A DNA stretch of 64,000 bases from Paramarasmius palmivorus (Eukaryota > Basidiomycota > Agaricomycetes > Agaricales > Marasmiaceae). The position numbers were made by a program, and so were the translations under genes. Numbering within the stretch: position 1 is the stretch's first letter; each line of letters starts with the position of its first letter. Location of the stretch: assembly GCA_037176845.1 (NCBI GenBank), contig JAYKXP010000193.1, positions 1 to 64,000 of the forward strand. The letters run 5' to 3'. Below the pieces are notes generated by a model. It was not told the DNA's origin, searched no databases, and saw only the letters and a program-made list of their open reading frames with translations. Of the stretch, positions 21,554 through 31,762 are shown piece after piece.

Positions 21554-22657
21554 CGAACTAATGAAGACTCCTGCAGCACGTAACGTTAGTGGGCAGGTAA
21601 CCTCCTGGTGACTGGATAATAGGATTCGAGAGTACCAAACTCGAAAACGTTGGCCGACGGTACTTTTGTAACTGAGAAAACTGATGATGAACTAAGCTTC
21701 GCTACACTAGTGTTTCACTCTGGAAACTACTAACTAATGTATACAAAACCAAACTTCTGATACTTGACTGAAACTGGACTTGGTTATACCAGTGTTTCAC
21801 TCTGGAAACTACTAACTGATATATGCAGAACCAAGCTAAATAAACGAACAGCGGACTAGACTTGACAGTGACTAGTCTAAAACTTGGGGTGAGGAATGAT
21901 AGCTGTATGAAGCTAAAATGTATTTTTCCTGGGGTGTACCTACGATTACAGCTCCTTATATACTTTTTCAGTGTGCTAAAAATAGAACTATGGATCAGTC
22001 AGCGAACTATCTAACTGAGTCAGAAACTATAAATCGAGGGTGCAAACATGAGTTTTGGGGTACAAAGTGTTATAAATCAAGGGTCCATTCATGATTCTAG
22101 GGTTCTTTTGCTTATGAATCAGGTATTTCTTTGTGCGACTCATGCACTTGAGTAATTCTGGATCAATCTGAATCAATCTGAGTCAGTCTGAGTCAATTTG
22201 AGTCATTCTGAGTCATTCAAAAGCTGTGGCAGCTATGAGGCTGTGTTGATCCCTAAAATAGAATAAGCATAGAATATCATAGAAAGGTAAGCATAGGGCA
22301 TAAGGCATAGAAAATAGAAAGGTTGGGCATAGAGTACTTGTATCATAATATCAAGAAAAAGCGCAAAACTTTGGGTCACTATGTAAATACCATTTTGTGG
22401 TATTACATCCACGGGGAACTCAGAGATTGCAACTGTCCTCAGTTGCTATGCTTCACTGAGTACTAATCATCATCTTCAGAGTCAAATATTTCATCATATG
22501 TGGGGTTAAGTTCATCTTGTTCTGTATGATCGAATGAATCATCCGAGGTCGGTAATCCTGATGCTAGCTGTTGGACTCTTGAATCTTTTCGGGATATGTA
22601 GGGTAGCAGTCGGGTTGGTGATATTCCTTGCCTTGAAATTGCTCCATTTAGTTCTCG
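21538..22657 (-). repeat. Inverted copy of gypsy B 3' end (LTR plus pol tail)
   Basis: This 1,120-bp segment is the reverse complement of 27615-28734. It holds a whole 870-bp LTR (21538-22407, starting TGTCGTCC on the plus strand) followed by the last 250 bp around the pol 3' end (22408-22657). It breaks abruptly at gttctcg, where the orphan sequence begins. It looks like the 3' part of a second, minus-oriented copy of the family or a product of self-integration. Confidence 0.85.
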
Positions 22658-23781
22658 ACATTCCTCATTCGGTTAGGCCAGTCATCGAAGATCTTATTAA
22701 CAAATTCAATCCAATTAACGCCAATGTACACGGTCTCTATTCCGTTCCTCTTCCCGAAAACGATACGTATCTCTCACTTAACTATCACACCACCCTTCTG
22801 TCTGTGATGGTCAGGTCACAACAGGAGATCTTCATTCATCCATCCAATCAATCACCACTCTCACTCTATACTCGAGCCTATGAAACGCTTACAAAACAGT
22901 CGTATACGGCCCCATTCTCATGTGAAAAGACAATCGTTGAATACGCCAAGCTAAAGGGAATTAACCTTTCCTTTTCTTCCCTCATCGCTCTTGCCTATCG
23001 CTTTAACAAGGAGACCATGGAGAACTATCACACTCTTCCACCCGTTATTCCTCCCGGTACATCAGGTACTATCGAGCATGCTCCCAATGCAGGAGAAAGA
23101 GCAGAAGTCATTAGAGATTTGCAACAGATAGCCCTTTCGACCGACGAACCTTCTTCCACTGCTATCGCTCATCTTATTCAATTGGTCCAAGCTGCAATGA
23201 GCCGAGACATGATCCAACACTCCAATTTCCCTCGTACCCAGATCGACTATGTTCCTCTCGAAGACCTTGGAGCCGTACCATCCAAGTATTCTCGCCACTC
23301 GTTATCCTCTCCAATCACACGGGAGATGATGAAAATCGTTAAATCAATCACTACCATATGCGACGTTCTAGCCAAGTACCTTACTACCCTTGGCTTTGGT
23401 TCATCCAACCTAGTCACTGAATTCAACCGCGAAACCAGAGAGCGAATTGCACACCGCCTTCATGCCAAACGAATTGACGCCTTTATGCTTGAAACACCTT
23501 ATGGCAATGATTTCTGTGGTCCAGTCCCTCATAATCCCTATATCCAGCCTTTCGAGTACTGTTTCCTTCTCCCTGCAACCTATTTCCTCGACATCATCGA
23601 CTCCCTCCCCTACGCCGACAAAGATCGTTCTTTTAGATCAGTTACAGGTCAGCTAAGATCTGTGATTGAACACACAATGGTCCCTCTTCATTACGATATC
23701 CGTACCCTTCGAGCTGCTTTCCACCCAACTGCCGATGCGTGGAAACATGAAGATGCTTATCACCTTGACCGAGTACTCTAA
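22658..23781 (+). CDS. Orphan ORF inside gypsy B, no recognised family
   Basis: About 374 residues of an open frame lie in unique sequence (the frame opens at 22534 within the inverted pol tail, so its first 40 or so residues are an artefact). The protein seems soluble and helical, with motifs such as IVEYAKLKGINLSFSSL, ITREMMKIVKSITTICDV and FNRETRERIAHRLHAKR. I see no zinc finger, catalytic triad or membrane segment. The codon pattern is richer in C-ending codons (ctc, acc, cgc) than the A/T-rich gag and pol around it. It may be captured host sequence or a family-specific extra ORF. The true start is unknown. Confidence 0.4.
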
Positions 23782-24317
23782 AGACAGTATTGGGCAAGGC
23801 CATTCAACTACGAGATATTTACTGGTTTGGTTATATGTTATGGTTTACTGCACGCTCAACATCAGGTCTGCTTTTGTACTTCTACCCTTTTACTTTTGAC
23901 ACGATGCAACCTAACCAACTCCTTTTGTATGATAGCTTTTCACTTTTGACATGATGCTTATTTGCCTTCCCTTTTGTACGATATAAATTCTTCTTCGACA
24001 CGATGACACTTTGACTGTTAACTTTGTATGATATGTGTTTCAATTTCTGTCATCAAAATTTTTTCCGTCCTTAGTAGGTACTATTCTAGTACTAGAATAG
24101 TGACTCTACTCAAAATGTAACACTATATTTATCGGTTCAACCAATAGTCTGATCCAAGTTAAGATAAGATTTACAGTTGACAAGGACTTTACATATGTTT
24201 CCATTGGACTTCAGACCTACGAAAAGATATAACAGCAGAATTCGTCCTTGTAATGACGTAAAACTTACTCACCTAACCAGTTAAAACAGCAATACTCAGC
24301 TTTAACACATTATCAGC
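23782..24317 (+). other. Non-coding region with degenerate alternating repeats, before pol
   Basis: Between 23870 and 24040 two motifs alternate: cttttgtayGATA-like and cttttgacayGATG-like, spaced about 30-60 bp. The short palindrome tattctagtactagaata is at about 24091. The stretch looks like the 3' flank of the orphan ORF followed by the pol leader. No gene is seen. Confidence 0.4.
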
Positions 24318-27300
24318 ATGATTCTTGCAACCGAAACTCAGCCCAATTCAATTCTAAGTGCAGATGAATTGTACTTTCAGCACATATCACTTGACACAGG
24401 AATATATTCCTTTTCCGACATTGAACCCGATGATATTATCCTTGCACCACAGTTAGATAAAAATGAATCCCTAGTTCTAGGAGCATATAAACGAGTAGCA
24501 AAGCGAGTTCGACCATTAGCTGCACCATATCCAGAATGGGCTCGCACCATTCGTCAATTCCCAGAAGACCCTCTGAAATCACTTTCACCTCTCACACCAA
24601 ATCCTCCAGAGTTTACACCAACATCCCGAATCACCAACGAAAGAAAAGAAAAATTAAACATCAATCCAGATGGCTTTCTATGGCCAGAGGAAGAAAAGTT
24701 GTTCCTACATATTATGGTTATGAATGAGAAAGCACTTGCCTTCGAAGAAACTGACCGAGGAACACTTAGCGAGCAATACTTTTCACCATACATTTACCCA
24801 GTTATCGATCATGCACCATGGCAGTATAAGAACATTCCTATTCCACCCGGCATTCTATCCAAAGTCATTGACTTACTAAAGATCAAGATGAATCATAATG
24901 TCTATGAACGCTCTCAGTCATCCTATCGTTCACGATGGTTCTGTGTACTCAAGAAGAATGGAAGTTTAAGAATTGTCCATGACCTTCAGCCACTAAATAA
25001 AGTTACTATCTGTGATGCAGGAGTACCACCGATACTAGACGAGTTTGTCCAACCTTATTCTGCATGTTCAGTCTATACTGTATTTGACCTCTTTTGGGGT
25101 TTTGATGCAAGAAAAGTCCACCCAGAATCACGAGATCTTACCGCCTTCATGACACCCTTAGGACTGTTACGTCTCACATCTTTGCCTATGGGATATACAA
25201 ATCCTCCAACTGAGTTTCAGCAATGCATGGTATTCATACTACAAGATGAGATTCCCCGAACTGCAAACATATTCATAGACGATTTACCAATCAAAGGCCC
25301 ACCAACAATGTACCCAGATCAGAATGGAAATCCAGAAGTCCTCAATGAAAACCCAGGAATACGAAGATTCATATGGGAACACGCAGTTGATGTACACAGA
25401 ATTATGCACAGAGTTGCACATGCAGGAGGCACATTTGCCAGCCACAAGTTACAAATAGCAAGACAGAAAGTCCTTATCGTAGGAAACTGGTGTACACCTG
25501 ATGGAAGACTTCCAGACCCAGACCGAGTTGACAAGATATTAAAATGGCCAGTTCTCAAAGACCCAGAATCAGTCAGACGTTTTCTTGGACTATGTGGAAC
25601 TGTACAAATATGGATTAGGAATTTCTCACAGCTAGTGAAACCACTGAGTGAACTCTATCACAAGAACGCAGAGTTCATTTGGACAGAACTAAGACAACAG
25701 AGTTTTGACAAGTTAAAAGAGTTGATCTCGTCAGCACCAGCATTAAGACCCATTGATTACGACTCAGATCTCCCAGTCTACTTAGCTGTAGACTCAAGTA
25801 TTTATGGATGCGGATTCATTCTCTCACAGTTAGATGAACAAGGACACCGAAGACCAGCCCGATATGGTTCAATTCCCTTCAATGAACGTGAATCAAGATA
25901 CTCTCAGCCCAAGTTAGAATTATACGGTTTATTCAGAGCCTTAAGGCAATGGCGACTTTATCTTATAGGAATACGTAACCTCTATATTGAGGTAGATGCC
26001 AAGTACATTTCAGGAATGCTCAATGAACCAGATATGCAACCCAATGCCGCAATCAACCGATGGATACAAGGAATACTATTGTTCAACTTCACTTTGATTC
26101 ATGTTCCAGCTGAAAAACATGTAGGTGCAGATGCACTATCCCGAAGAGAACCTGCTGAAGATGAAGATATTGAAGAAGAATATGACGATTCATGGCTTGA
26201 TGACCTTGGATTATTCATACACTGCCTTACTCCTACAGAGCGCACTAACATCCGAAACATCTACACAGAACACTATCACCATTCATCAGACTCAATTCAA
26301 TCATATGTTATCCCAGTCAACACAGAGGACACAGAGGAATCAGAAAGTGAAGATGAAGAAGAACAGAACATTCAGTCCTCAATCAATGATTCACCTGCAG
26401 ATAAACGACTCCATGATATATACAAGTTTCTTTCAACAATGGATTTCCCTGAATTTCCAGATACTACCGATAACCCAAAAGAGAATTCCAAGCGCCGCCG
26501 TCAAGCAAAGTACAGATTTCTTCAGAATGCTAAGTGGTACTTTATCAAAGATGGGAAAATGTACAAGCGAAATGGACGCAAGATACCTCAGCTTGTTATA
26601 TTCAGCTCTGAGAAACGACATCAGATTATGCATGAAGCACATGAAAAACTAGGACATCGAGGAAATGATGCAGTCTTTCACACTATCAACTTACGATTCT
26701 TTTGGCCACACATGCGAAAACATATCAGATATCATGTACAATCCTGCCACCAATGTCAGATACATTCTCACCGATCACATCAGATTCCACTGCAACCATC
26801 AACACCCCAAGCTATATTCTCCAGAGTTTACATTGACATAATGTACATGCCAAAAGCCAGAGGTTTCAGATATATTGTAGCTGCACGAGATGACCTAACT
26901 GGATTTTGTGAAGCCCGAGCCCTTACTAAAAGCACAGCCAAAGCACTAGCCAAGTTCTTTTGGGAACAGCTATATTGTAGATATGGAATCATCATTCATG
27001 TTACCACAGACAATGGTCCAGAAGTCAAAGGAGCATTTGAGATTCTAATGAAACGACTTGGAATAGCTCAAGTACGAATAAGTGCCTATAACTCAAGAGC
27101 CAATGGAGTTGTAGAGCGAGGACATTTTATCATCAGAGAATCAATAATCCGTGCATGTGATGGAAACTTATCAAGATGGCCAGAATTACTACCAGCAGCA
27201 ATATTTGCAGACAGAATCACAGTTCGAAAACAAACTGGTTTTTCACCCCACTACTTAGTCTATGGCACACATCCAACATTATCATTTGATCTTACTGAAG

Positions 27301-27809
27301 CATCATTCCTAGTAGAAGGATGGTCTTCTGATATGACTGAAGAAGAATTTCTATCTCTCAGACTACAACAGATAGAACTCAGACCAGATGATTTATCTAA
27401 AGCAGCCGAAACTCTTCGTATCAATCGTTTCAGATCAAAAGCAGAGTTTGAACACAAGTATCGAACACGTCTCTACACTAGAGAATATAAGAAAGATGAT
27501 CTAGTATTAGTTCGGAATTCTGCAGTAGCCAATGAATTAGGCAGAAAGTCTAAACCAAGATGGTTAGGTCCATATGCTATAGTCCGTAGAACCAAGGGAG
27601 GTTCATATGTTATTCGAGAACTAAATGGAGCAATTTCAAGGCAAGGAATATCACCAACCCGACTGCTACCCTACATATCCCGAAAAGATTCAAGAGTCCA
27701 ACAGCTAGCATCAGGATTACCGACCTCGGATGATTCATTCGATCATACAGAACAAGATGAACTTAACCCCACATATGATGAAATATTTGACTCTGAAGAT
27801 GATGATTAG
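24318..27809 (+). CDS. Gypsy B pol: reverse transcriptase, RNase H, integrase
   Basis: An intact 1,163-residue ORF. Reverse transcriptase: LRIVHDLQPLNKVT (about 215), LPMGYTNPPTEFQQ (about 292), catalytic FIDD in ANIFIDDLPIKG (about 318). RNase H: VYLAVDSSIYGCGFILSQ (about 490) and the acidic VDAKY site (about 555). Integrase: the HHCC zinc region HEAHEKLGHRGNDAVFH...CHQCQ (about 770-815), and the D-D-E core with YIDIMYMP, TTDNGPEV and NGVVERGHF (about 835-940). A C-terminal domain with VLVRNS follows, then an acidic tail. Domain order RT-RH-IN identifies Ty3/gypsy. It needs the separate gag-protease ORF, now 2.8 kb upstream because of the inverted repeat and orphan ORF. Confidence 0.92.
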   Translation: MILATETQPNSILSADELYFQHISLDTGIYSFSDIEPDDIILAPQLDKNESLVLGAYKRVAKRVRPLAAPYPEWARTIRQFPEDPLKSLSPLTPNPPEFTPTSRITNERKEKLNINPDGFLWPEEEKLFLHIMVMNEKALAFEETDRGTLSEQYFSPYIYPVIDHAPWQYKNIPIPPGILSKVIDLLKIKMNHNVYERSQSSYRSRWFCVLKKNGSLRIVHDLQPLNKVTICDAGVPPILDEFVQPYSACSVYTVFDLFWGFDARKVHPESRDLTAFMTPLGLLRLTSLPMGYTNPPTEFQQCMVFILQDEIPRTANIFIDDLPIKGPPTMYPDQNGNPEVLNENPGIRRFIWEHAVDVHRIMHRVAHAGGTFASHKLQIARQKVLIVGNWCTPDGRLPDPDRVDKILKWPVLKDPESVRRFLGLCGTVQIWIRNFSQLVKPLSELYHKNAEFIWTELRQQSFDKLKELISSAPALRPIDYDSDLPVYLAVDSSIYGCGFILSQLDEQGHRRPARYGSIPFNERESRYSQPKLELYGLFRALRQWRLYLIGIRNLYIEVDAKYISGMLNEPDMQPNAAINRWIQGILLFNFTLIHVPAEKHVGADALSRREPAEDEDIEEEYDDSWLDDLGLFIHCLTPTERTNIRNIYTEHYHHSSDSIQSYVIPVNTEDTEESESEDEEEQNIQSSINDSPADKRLHDIYKFLSTMDFPEFPDTTDNPKENSKRRRQAKYRFLQNAKWYFIKDGKMYKRNGRKIPQLVIFSSEKRHQIMHEAHEKLGHRGNDAVFHTINLRFFWPHMRKHIRYHVQSCHQCQIHSHRSHQIPLQPSTPQAIFSRVYIDIMYMPKARGFRYIVAARDDLTGFCEARALTKSTAKALAKFFWEQLYCRYGIIIHVTTDNGPEVKGAFEILMKRLGIAQVRISAYNSRANGVVERGHFIIRESIIRACDGNLSRWPELLPAAIFADRITVRKQTGFSPHYLVYGTHPTLSFDLTEASFLVEGWSSDMTEEEFLSLRLQQIELRPDDLSKAAETLRINRFRSKAEFEHKYRTRLYTREYKKDDLVLVRNSAVANELGRKSKPRWLGPYAIVRRTKGGSYVIRELNGAISRQGISPTRLLPYISRKDSRVQQLASGLPTSDDSFDHTEQDELNPTYDEIFDSEDDD

Positions 27810-27864
27810 TACTCAGTGAAGCATAGCAACTGAGGACAGTTGCAATCTCTGAGTTCCCCGTGGA

Positions 27865-28734
27865 TGTAATACCACAAAATGGTATTTACATAGTGACCCA
27901 AAGTTTTGCGCTTTTTCTTGATATTATGATACAAGTACTCTATGCCCAACCTTTCTATTTTCTATGCCTTATGCCCTATGCTTACCTTTCTATGATATTC
28001 TATGCTTATTCTATTTTAGGGATCAACACAGCCTCATAGCTGCCACAGCTTTTGAATGACTCAGAATGACTCAAATTGACTCAGACTGACTCAGATTGAT
28101 TCAGATTGATCCAGAATTACTCAAGTGCATGAGTCGCACAAAGAAATACCTGATTCATAAGCAAAAGAACCCTAGAATCATGAATGGACCCTTGATTTAT
28201 AACACTTTGTACCCCAAAACTCATGTTTGCACCCTCGATTTATAGTTTCTGACTCAGTTAGATAGTTCGCTGACTGATCCATAGTTCTATTTTTAGCACA
28301 CTGAAAAAGTATATAAGGAGCTGTAATCGTAGGTACACCCCAGGAAAAATACATTTTAGCTTCATACAGCTATCATTCCTCACCCCAAGTTTTAGACTAG
28401 TCACTGTCAAGTCTAGTCTGCTGTTCGTTTATTTAGCTTGGTTCTGCATATATCAGTTAGTAGTTTCCAGAGTGAAACACTGGTATAACCAAGTCCAGTT
28501 TCAGTCAAGTATCAGAAGTTTGGTTTTGTATACATTAGTTAGTAGTTTCCAGAGTGAAACACTAGTGTAGCGAAGCTTAGTTCATCATCAGTTTTCTCAG
28601 TTACAAAAGTACCGTCGGCCAACGTTTTCGAGTTTGGTACTCTCGAATCCTATTATCCAGTCACCAGGAGGTTACCTGCCCACTAACGTTACGTGCTGCA
28701 GGAGTCTTCATTAGTTCGCTAAGAACGGACGACA
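27865..28734 (+). repeat. Gypsy B 3' LTR
   Basis: Direct repeat of 16844-17713, same 870-bp length. It starts 55 bp after the pol stop and is followed by CCGCCAGC, where the copia frame resumes. Confidence 0.9.
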
Positions 28735-30480
28735 CCGCCAGCATAGCCAAAGTCACTAGCGAGATGGAAAAATCGGATCCATTTACACACCAACAAGCAC
28801 TAGAAGGACCAAACAAAGAAAAATGGCTGGAAGCGATGAAAGATGAAATTACCCGACTAAAGAATCGAGACTCATACTCCCTATCAACTCCCCCTCCTGG
28901 AATGAACGTTCTTCCAAACAAATGGGTATACAGGTCCAAACGAAACAAAGAAGGAAATGTAGACAGATACAGAGCCAGACTTGTGGTAAAAGGGTTTTGT
29001 CAAATACCAGGGATAGATTATTCATTGGACGACACATTTGCATCAGTGGCAAAATTCACTTCCATCAGAACCATCCTATCAGTGGCGGCACATCACAATA
29101 TGACCATCCATCAAATGGACGTAAAATCTGCATACCTTTACAGAAGACTGAAACCTGAAGAAAGAGTATTCATGAAACTTCCTCCAGGACTAGACATAGG
29201 AGCCAAACCAGGAGAAGCAATGGAGCTAAAAGTAGCACTGTACGGACTTCACCAAGCAGGAAAACGATGGAACGAAAAATTTGTCCAATGGATGAAGGAG
29301 CTAGATTACACCCGATCTGAACATGACCATGCAGTGTTCTATCGAAAAAATCCCTTCACCATCATATTCATCCACGTTGACAACATGACCATTGTGGCAG
29401 AAGATGACAAGAAAATGATGAAAGCCAAGAGCAAAATTAAATCCAAAATGGAAGTCACCAATGAAGGACAAACCAATTGGTTACTAGGCATTGAAATCCA
29501 ACAGGAACATGGAAAAATTCGGCTATGCCAGACATCATATATAAAAGCAGTATTGGAATGATTCGGTCTAAGCAATATTAAACCCACTTCTGCCCCCTTC
29601 AAAGCAAAATCATGTCCACACAACAACTCGAAGATCTCAACTCCCGCAGCCCCTTTATCTATTCCCCCATTACCTGGCTCATCAAAGCAGCCAAACGACG
29701 AAACCCTTCATTCGACCACAGAACAGCCCAAGCAGCCCTCCTCAATGGAGACAAAGACTGGCATGTTAACAGATGCAACCATCCATGGGGAACGGAATGC
29801 AAAGAATGTTGGAAAACATTGGAACCCATCCTCCAACACTGGGATCAGTACCACGAATGCTCCCTTCCCAATGCCATTTCGAGAGTTAGTCGGGGCATTA
29901 CAATATATATCCATAGCAACCAGGCCAGACATCACATATGCGCTCTCACAGTCTTCTACCAACCTACAACAACCAACAAGGGAGGACTGGAATGCGTTGC
30001 TGAAGATCTACAGTTATTTAAAGGGGACCATGCATTACTGGCTATCATACGGGCAAACAAACGAAAAGACGGAAGACCATCAAAGGGTAGTAGGGTATTC
30101 GGATGCGGATGGAATGACTACAGAGGGACGGAGAGCTATCTCAGGATACGTATTCATGCTCAACGGTGGGGCTCTATCATGGTCGTCGAAAAGGCAACCT
30201 CTAGTAGCTCTCTCTACAACAGAAGCAGAATATGTCGCGCTCACGCACACAGCAAAGGAGGCTCTATGGATTCGGTCTTTTATGTCTGAAATTTTTGGAG
30301 GAAAGGAGGAACCGCTGCTGTTAAAAACAGACAACCAAGGAGCGATTTCCTTATCTCTAGGAGACCGCTTCCATGCAAGAACGAAACACATCGACATACG
30401 ATTCCATTTCATTCGATATACAGTCGAGAAGGAAAAGATTGTGCTAGGGTACTGTCCAACCGAAAACATGTTGGCTGAAG
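28735..30480 (+). pseudogene. Ty1/copia reverse transcriptase and RNase H (3' fragment of split copia)
   Basis: The frame continues the copia piece at 16120-16842. Reverse transcriptase features include NKWVYRSKRNKEGNVDRYRARLV (trim about 28920), HQMDVKSAYL (catalytic Asp), LKVALYGLHQAGKRWNEK and the FIHVDNMTIV block, where copia usually has YVDD, so the second Asp reads Asn. After an in-frame TGA at 29560 the frame goes on with RELVGALQYISIATRPDI, YSDADGM, LSTTEAEYVALT and HIDIRFHFIR, all copia RNase H hallmarks. It ends in GYCPTENMLAEV, cut off at 30480 by the gypsy A LTR. The lost YVDD Asp, the stop and the split make it inactive. Confidence 0.85.
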
Positions 30481-31438
30481 TGTACGAGCAATGAATGAAA
30501 CAATGTAATATGATAATATAGCCTCGATATGATCAAGACAACGTGAGCCAACCTATAAACCTATCTATAACTATTCCTATATGTTCCTATGAAAGGCACT
30601 GGTTACACTAGTTGAACTAGCACAACAACCAGGCCACCTATAAGCTAGTGGGGCTCCACACTAGTCCTGAAACAATCAATCCTATCCAAAGAGACTAGAT
30701 GAACTAGCTCTGTCCTAGGGGTATCTCAAAGTTCTAATTTCACGACTCTAGTCTAATATAGAGAAGGGCTTTTCAAGGTTTTATTTTCTAAGTTATTTTC
30801 TGAGCATACGTCGCCTCTATGGTCAACAATAGAAGACAAGAACTTTGCTATTGGTGCACTAGGGCTACCGCGGAGGCACTGTTCCACATGGTACGTTTCA
30901 GATATCGGTGCTAGGACATAGTTATTCCACTCGGAACTTGCTAGGAGTCCGATCTCGACCGAAATGCTTCAGATTCGTATCCAAGGAAGGTAGGCTCTGC
31001 GCCCTTGTAGTTCTATATTATATTTTCTATGTCCTAGGACAGTCCTGGAACAGAATCCTATCTGTTTCCTTGTCATAGGACTATATGTCCCTCGCTAGTG
31101 TCTGTACTAGCAGTAGGAGTCCCAACTCGAAGCTCGAGGGATATTCTGATTGATATGGAAAGCTGTTAAGCTCCCATATGGCCCTTGTATCGATGACCCG
31201 GTTACTCGGACATTTCTAATCCTGGTAACTCTGCTCTCGAAGGTGACTCGCACCTCCAGCTTCTACCGTATTTGGTATATAGCTCTGATTTGTCCCCTAG
31301 GGTCCTTCTATGCTGTGGTAGCTGGTCCTCGTTCACTATCCCATCTCATATGTCCCATAGCGCAAGTATAGTGTAGCCATATGACCTACTAGGAAGTCTA
31401 CCATGTACAGTAGCATGTCCTCGTAAGGTTCCAGCCTG
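30481..31438 (-). repeat. Gypsy A LTR, minus orientation, first part (split by KDZ element)
   Basis: Reverse complement of the LTR at 14336-15988, starting at its 3' end (TGTACGAGC on the plus strand) and running to ggttccagcctg. About 250 bp containing the TATA box is missing near 30865. The rest of this LTR is at 44481-44759, beyond the KDZ insertion. Sequence divergence from the left LTR is clearly higher than between the gypsy B LTRs. Confidence 0.8.
31432..31438 (+). repeat. Target-site duplication of KDZ element 1, left
   Basis: The heptamer cagcctg ends the left LTR part and is repeated at 44481-44487. In the uninterrupted LTR (14607-14613, other strand) it occurs once. Confidence 0.75.
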
Positions 31439-31655
31439 CAGCCTTAGAGTCTCCAGAAACACTCTGAGCTAGGTAGTTACCAATCCTATCCAACACTCCC
31501 TGGAAGTTAATTACCTGTTCCAAATATGGCAATTAGTACACATAAACTAGGTCTATTGAAGCTGGGGAATAGGCAAAAAGCCAGTGGCAGGAGGATTGAA
31601 CTGGTAACCTCAGGGCAAGCCCCGGCACCTGCTAAAGCCACTAGGCCATTAATCT
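31439..31655. repeat. Left terminal inverted repeat of KDZ element 1
   Basis: Starts CAGCCTTAGAG. Read outward, it aligns with the right end (44258-44480): a tRNA-like part (31578-31653, minus strand, with B-box-like gttcaatcct) is followed by aacaggtaattaactt, then gtgttgga and actacctag. The two ends are clearly diverged. Confidence 0.65.
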
Positions 31656-31762
31656 GTAGTGTACAAAAGTCACAGGGTTGTCTAGAGATATTACAACAAC
31701 AGGGTACCCATAGTATAGGTCTACGTGCATACCAACAATCCATAATATCCATAATAGTACCA

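Larger units (their letters stand above)
16844..28734 (+). mobile_element. Gypsy B: young Ty3/gypsy element inserted in copia
   Basis: An 11.9-kb element with two LTRs of exactly 870 bp in direct orientation (16844-17713 and 27865-28734). I noticed one difference between them (C at about 17398 versus T at about 28419), which suggests a recent insertion. The flanks share CCGC (ACCGC if the terminal A is counted) as a short target duplication, and the copia reading frame resumes across it. Internal order is gag-protease ORF, inverted 1,120-bp terminal fragment, orphan ORF, then pol. Gypsy elements normally duplicate 5 bp. Confidence 0.85.

Noticed and set aside
22534..22657. The first 41 codons of the orphan ORF as its true N-terminus
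   Set aside because: They are the reverse complement of the pol 3' end and only fused by rearrangement.
30481..31438. This repeat as the copia 3' LTR
   Set aside because: Its match at 14336-15988 is inverted relative to the copia and adjoins a gypsy-type polypurine tract, and it cuts the copia RNase H before its usual end.
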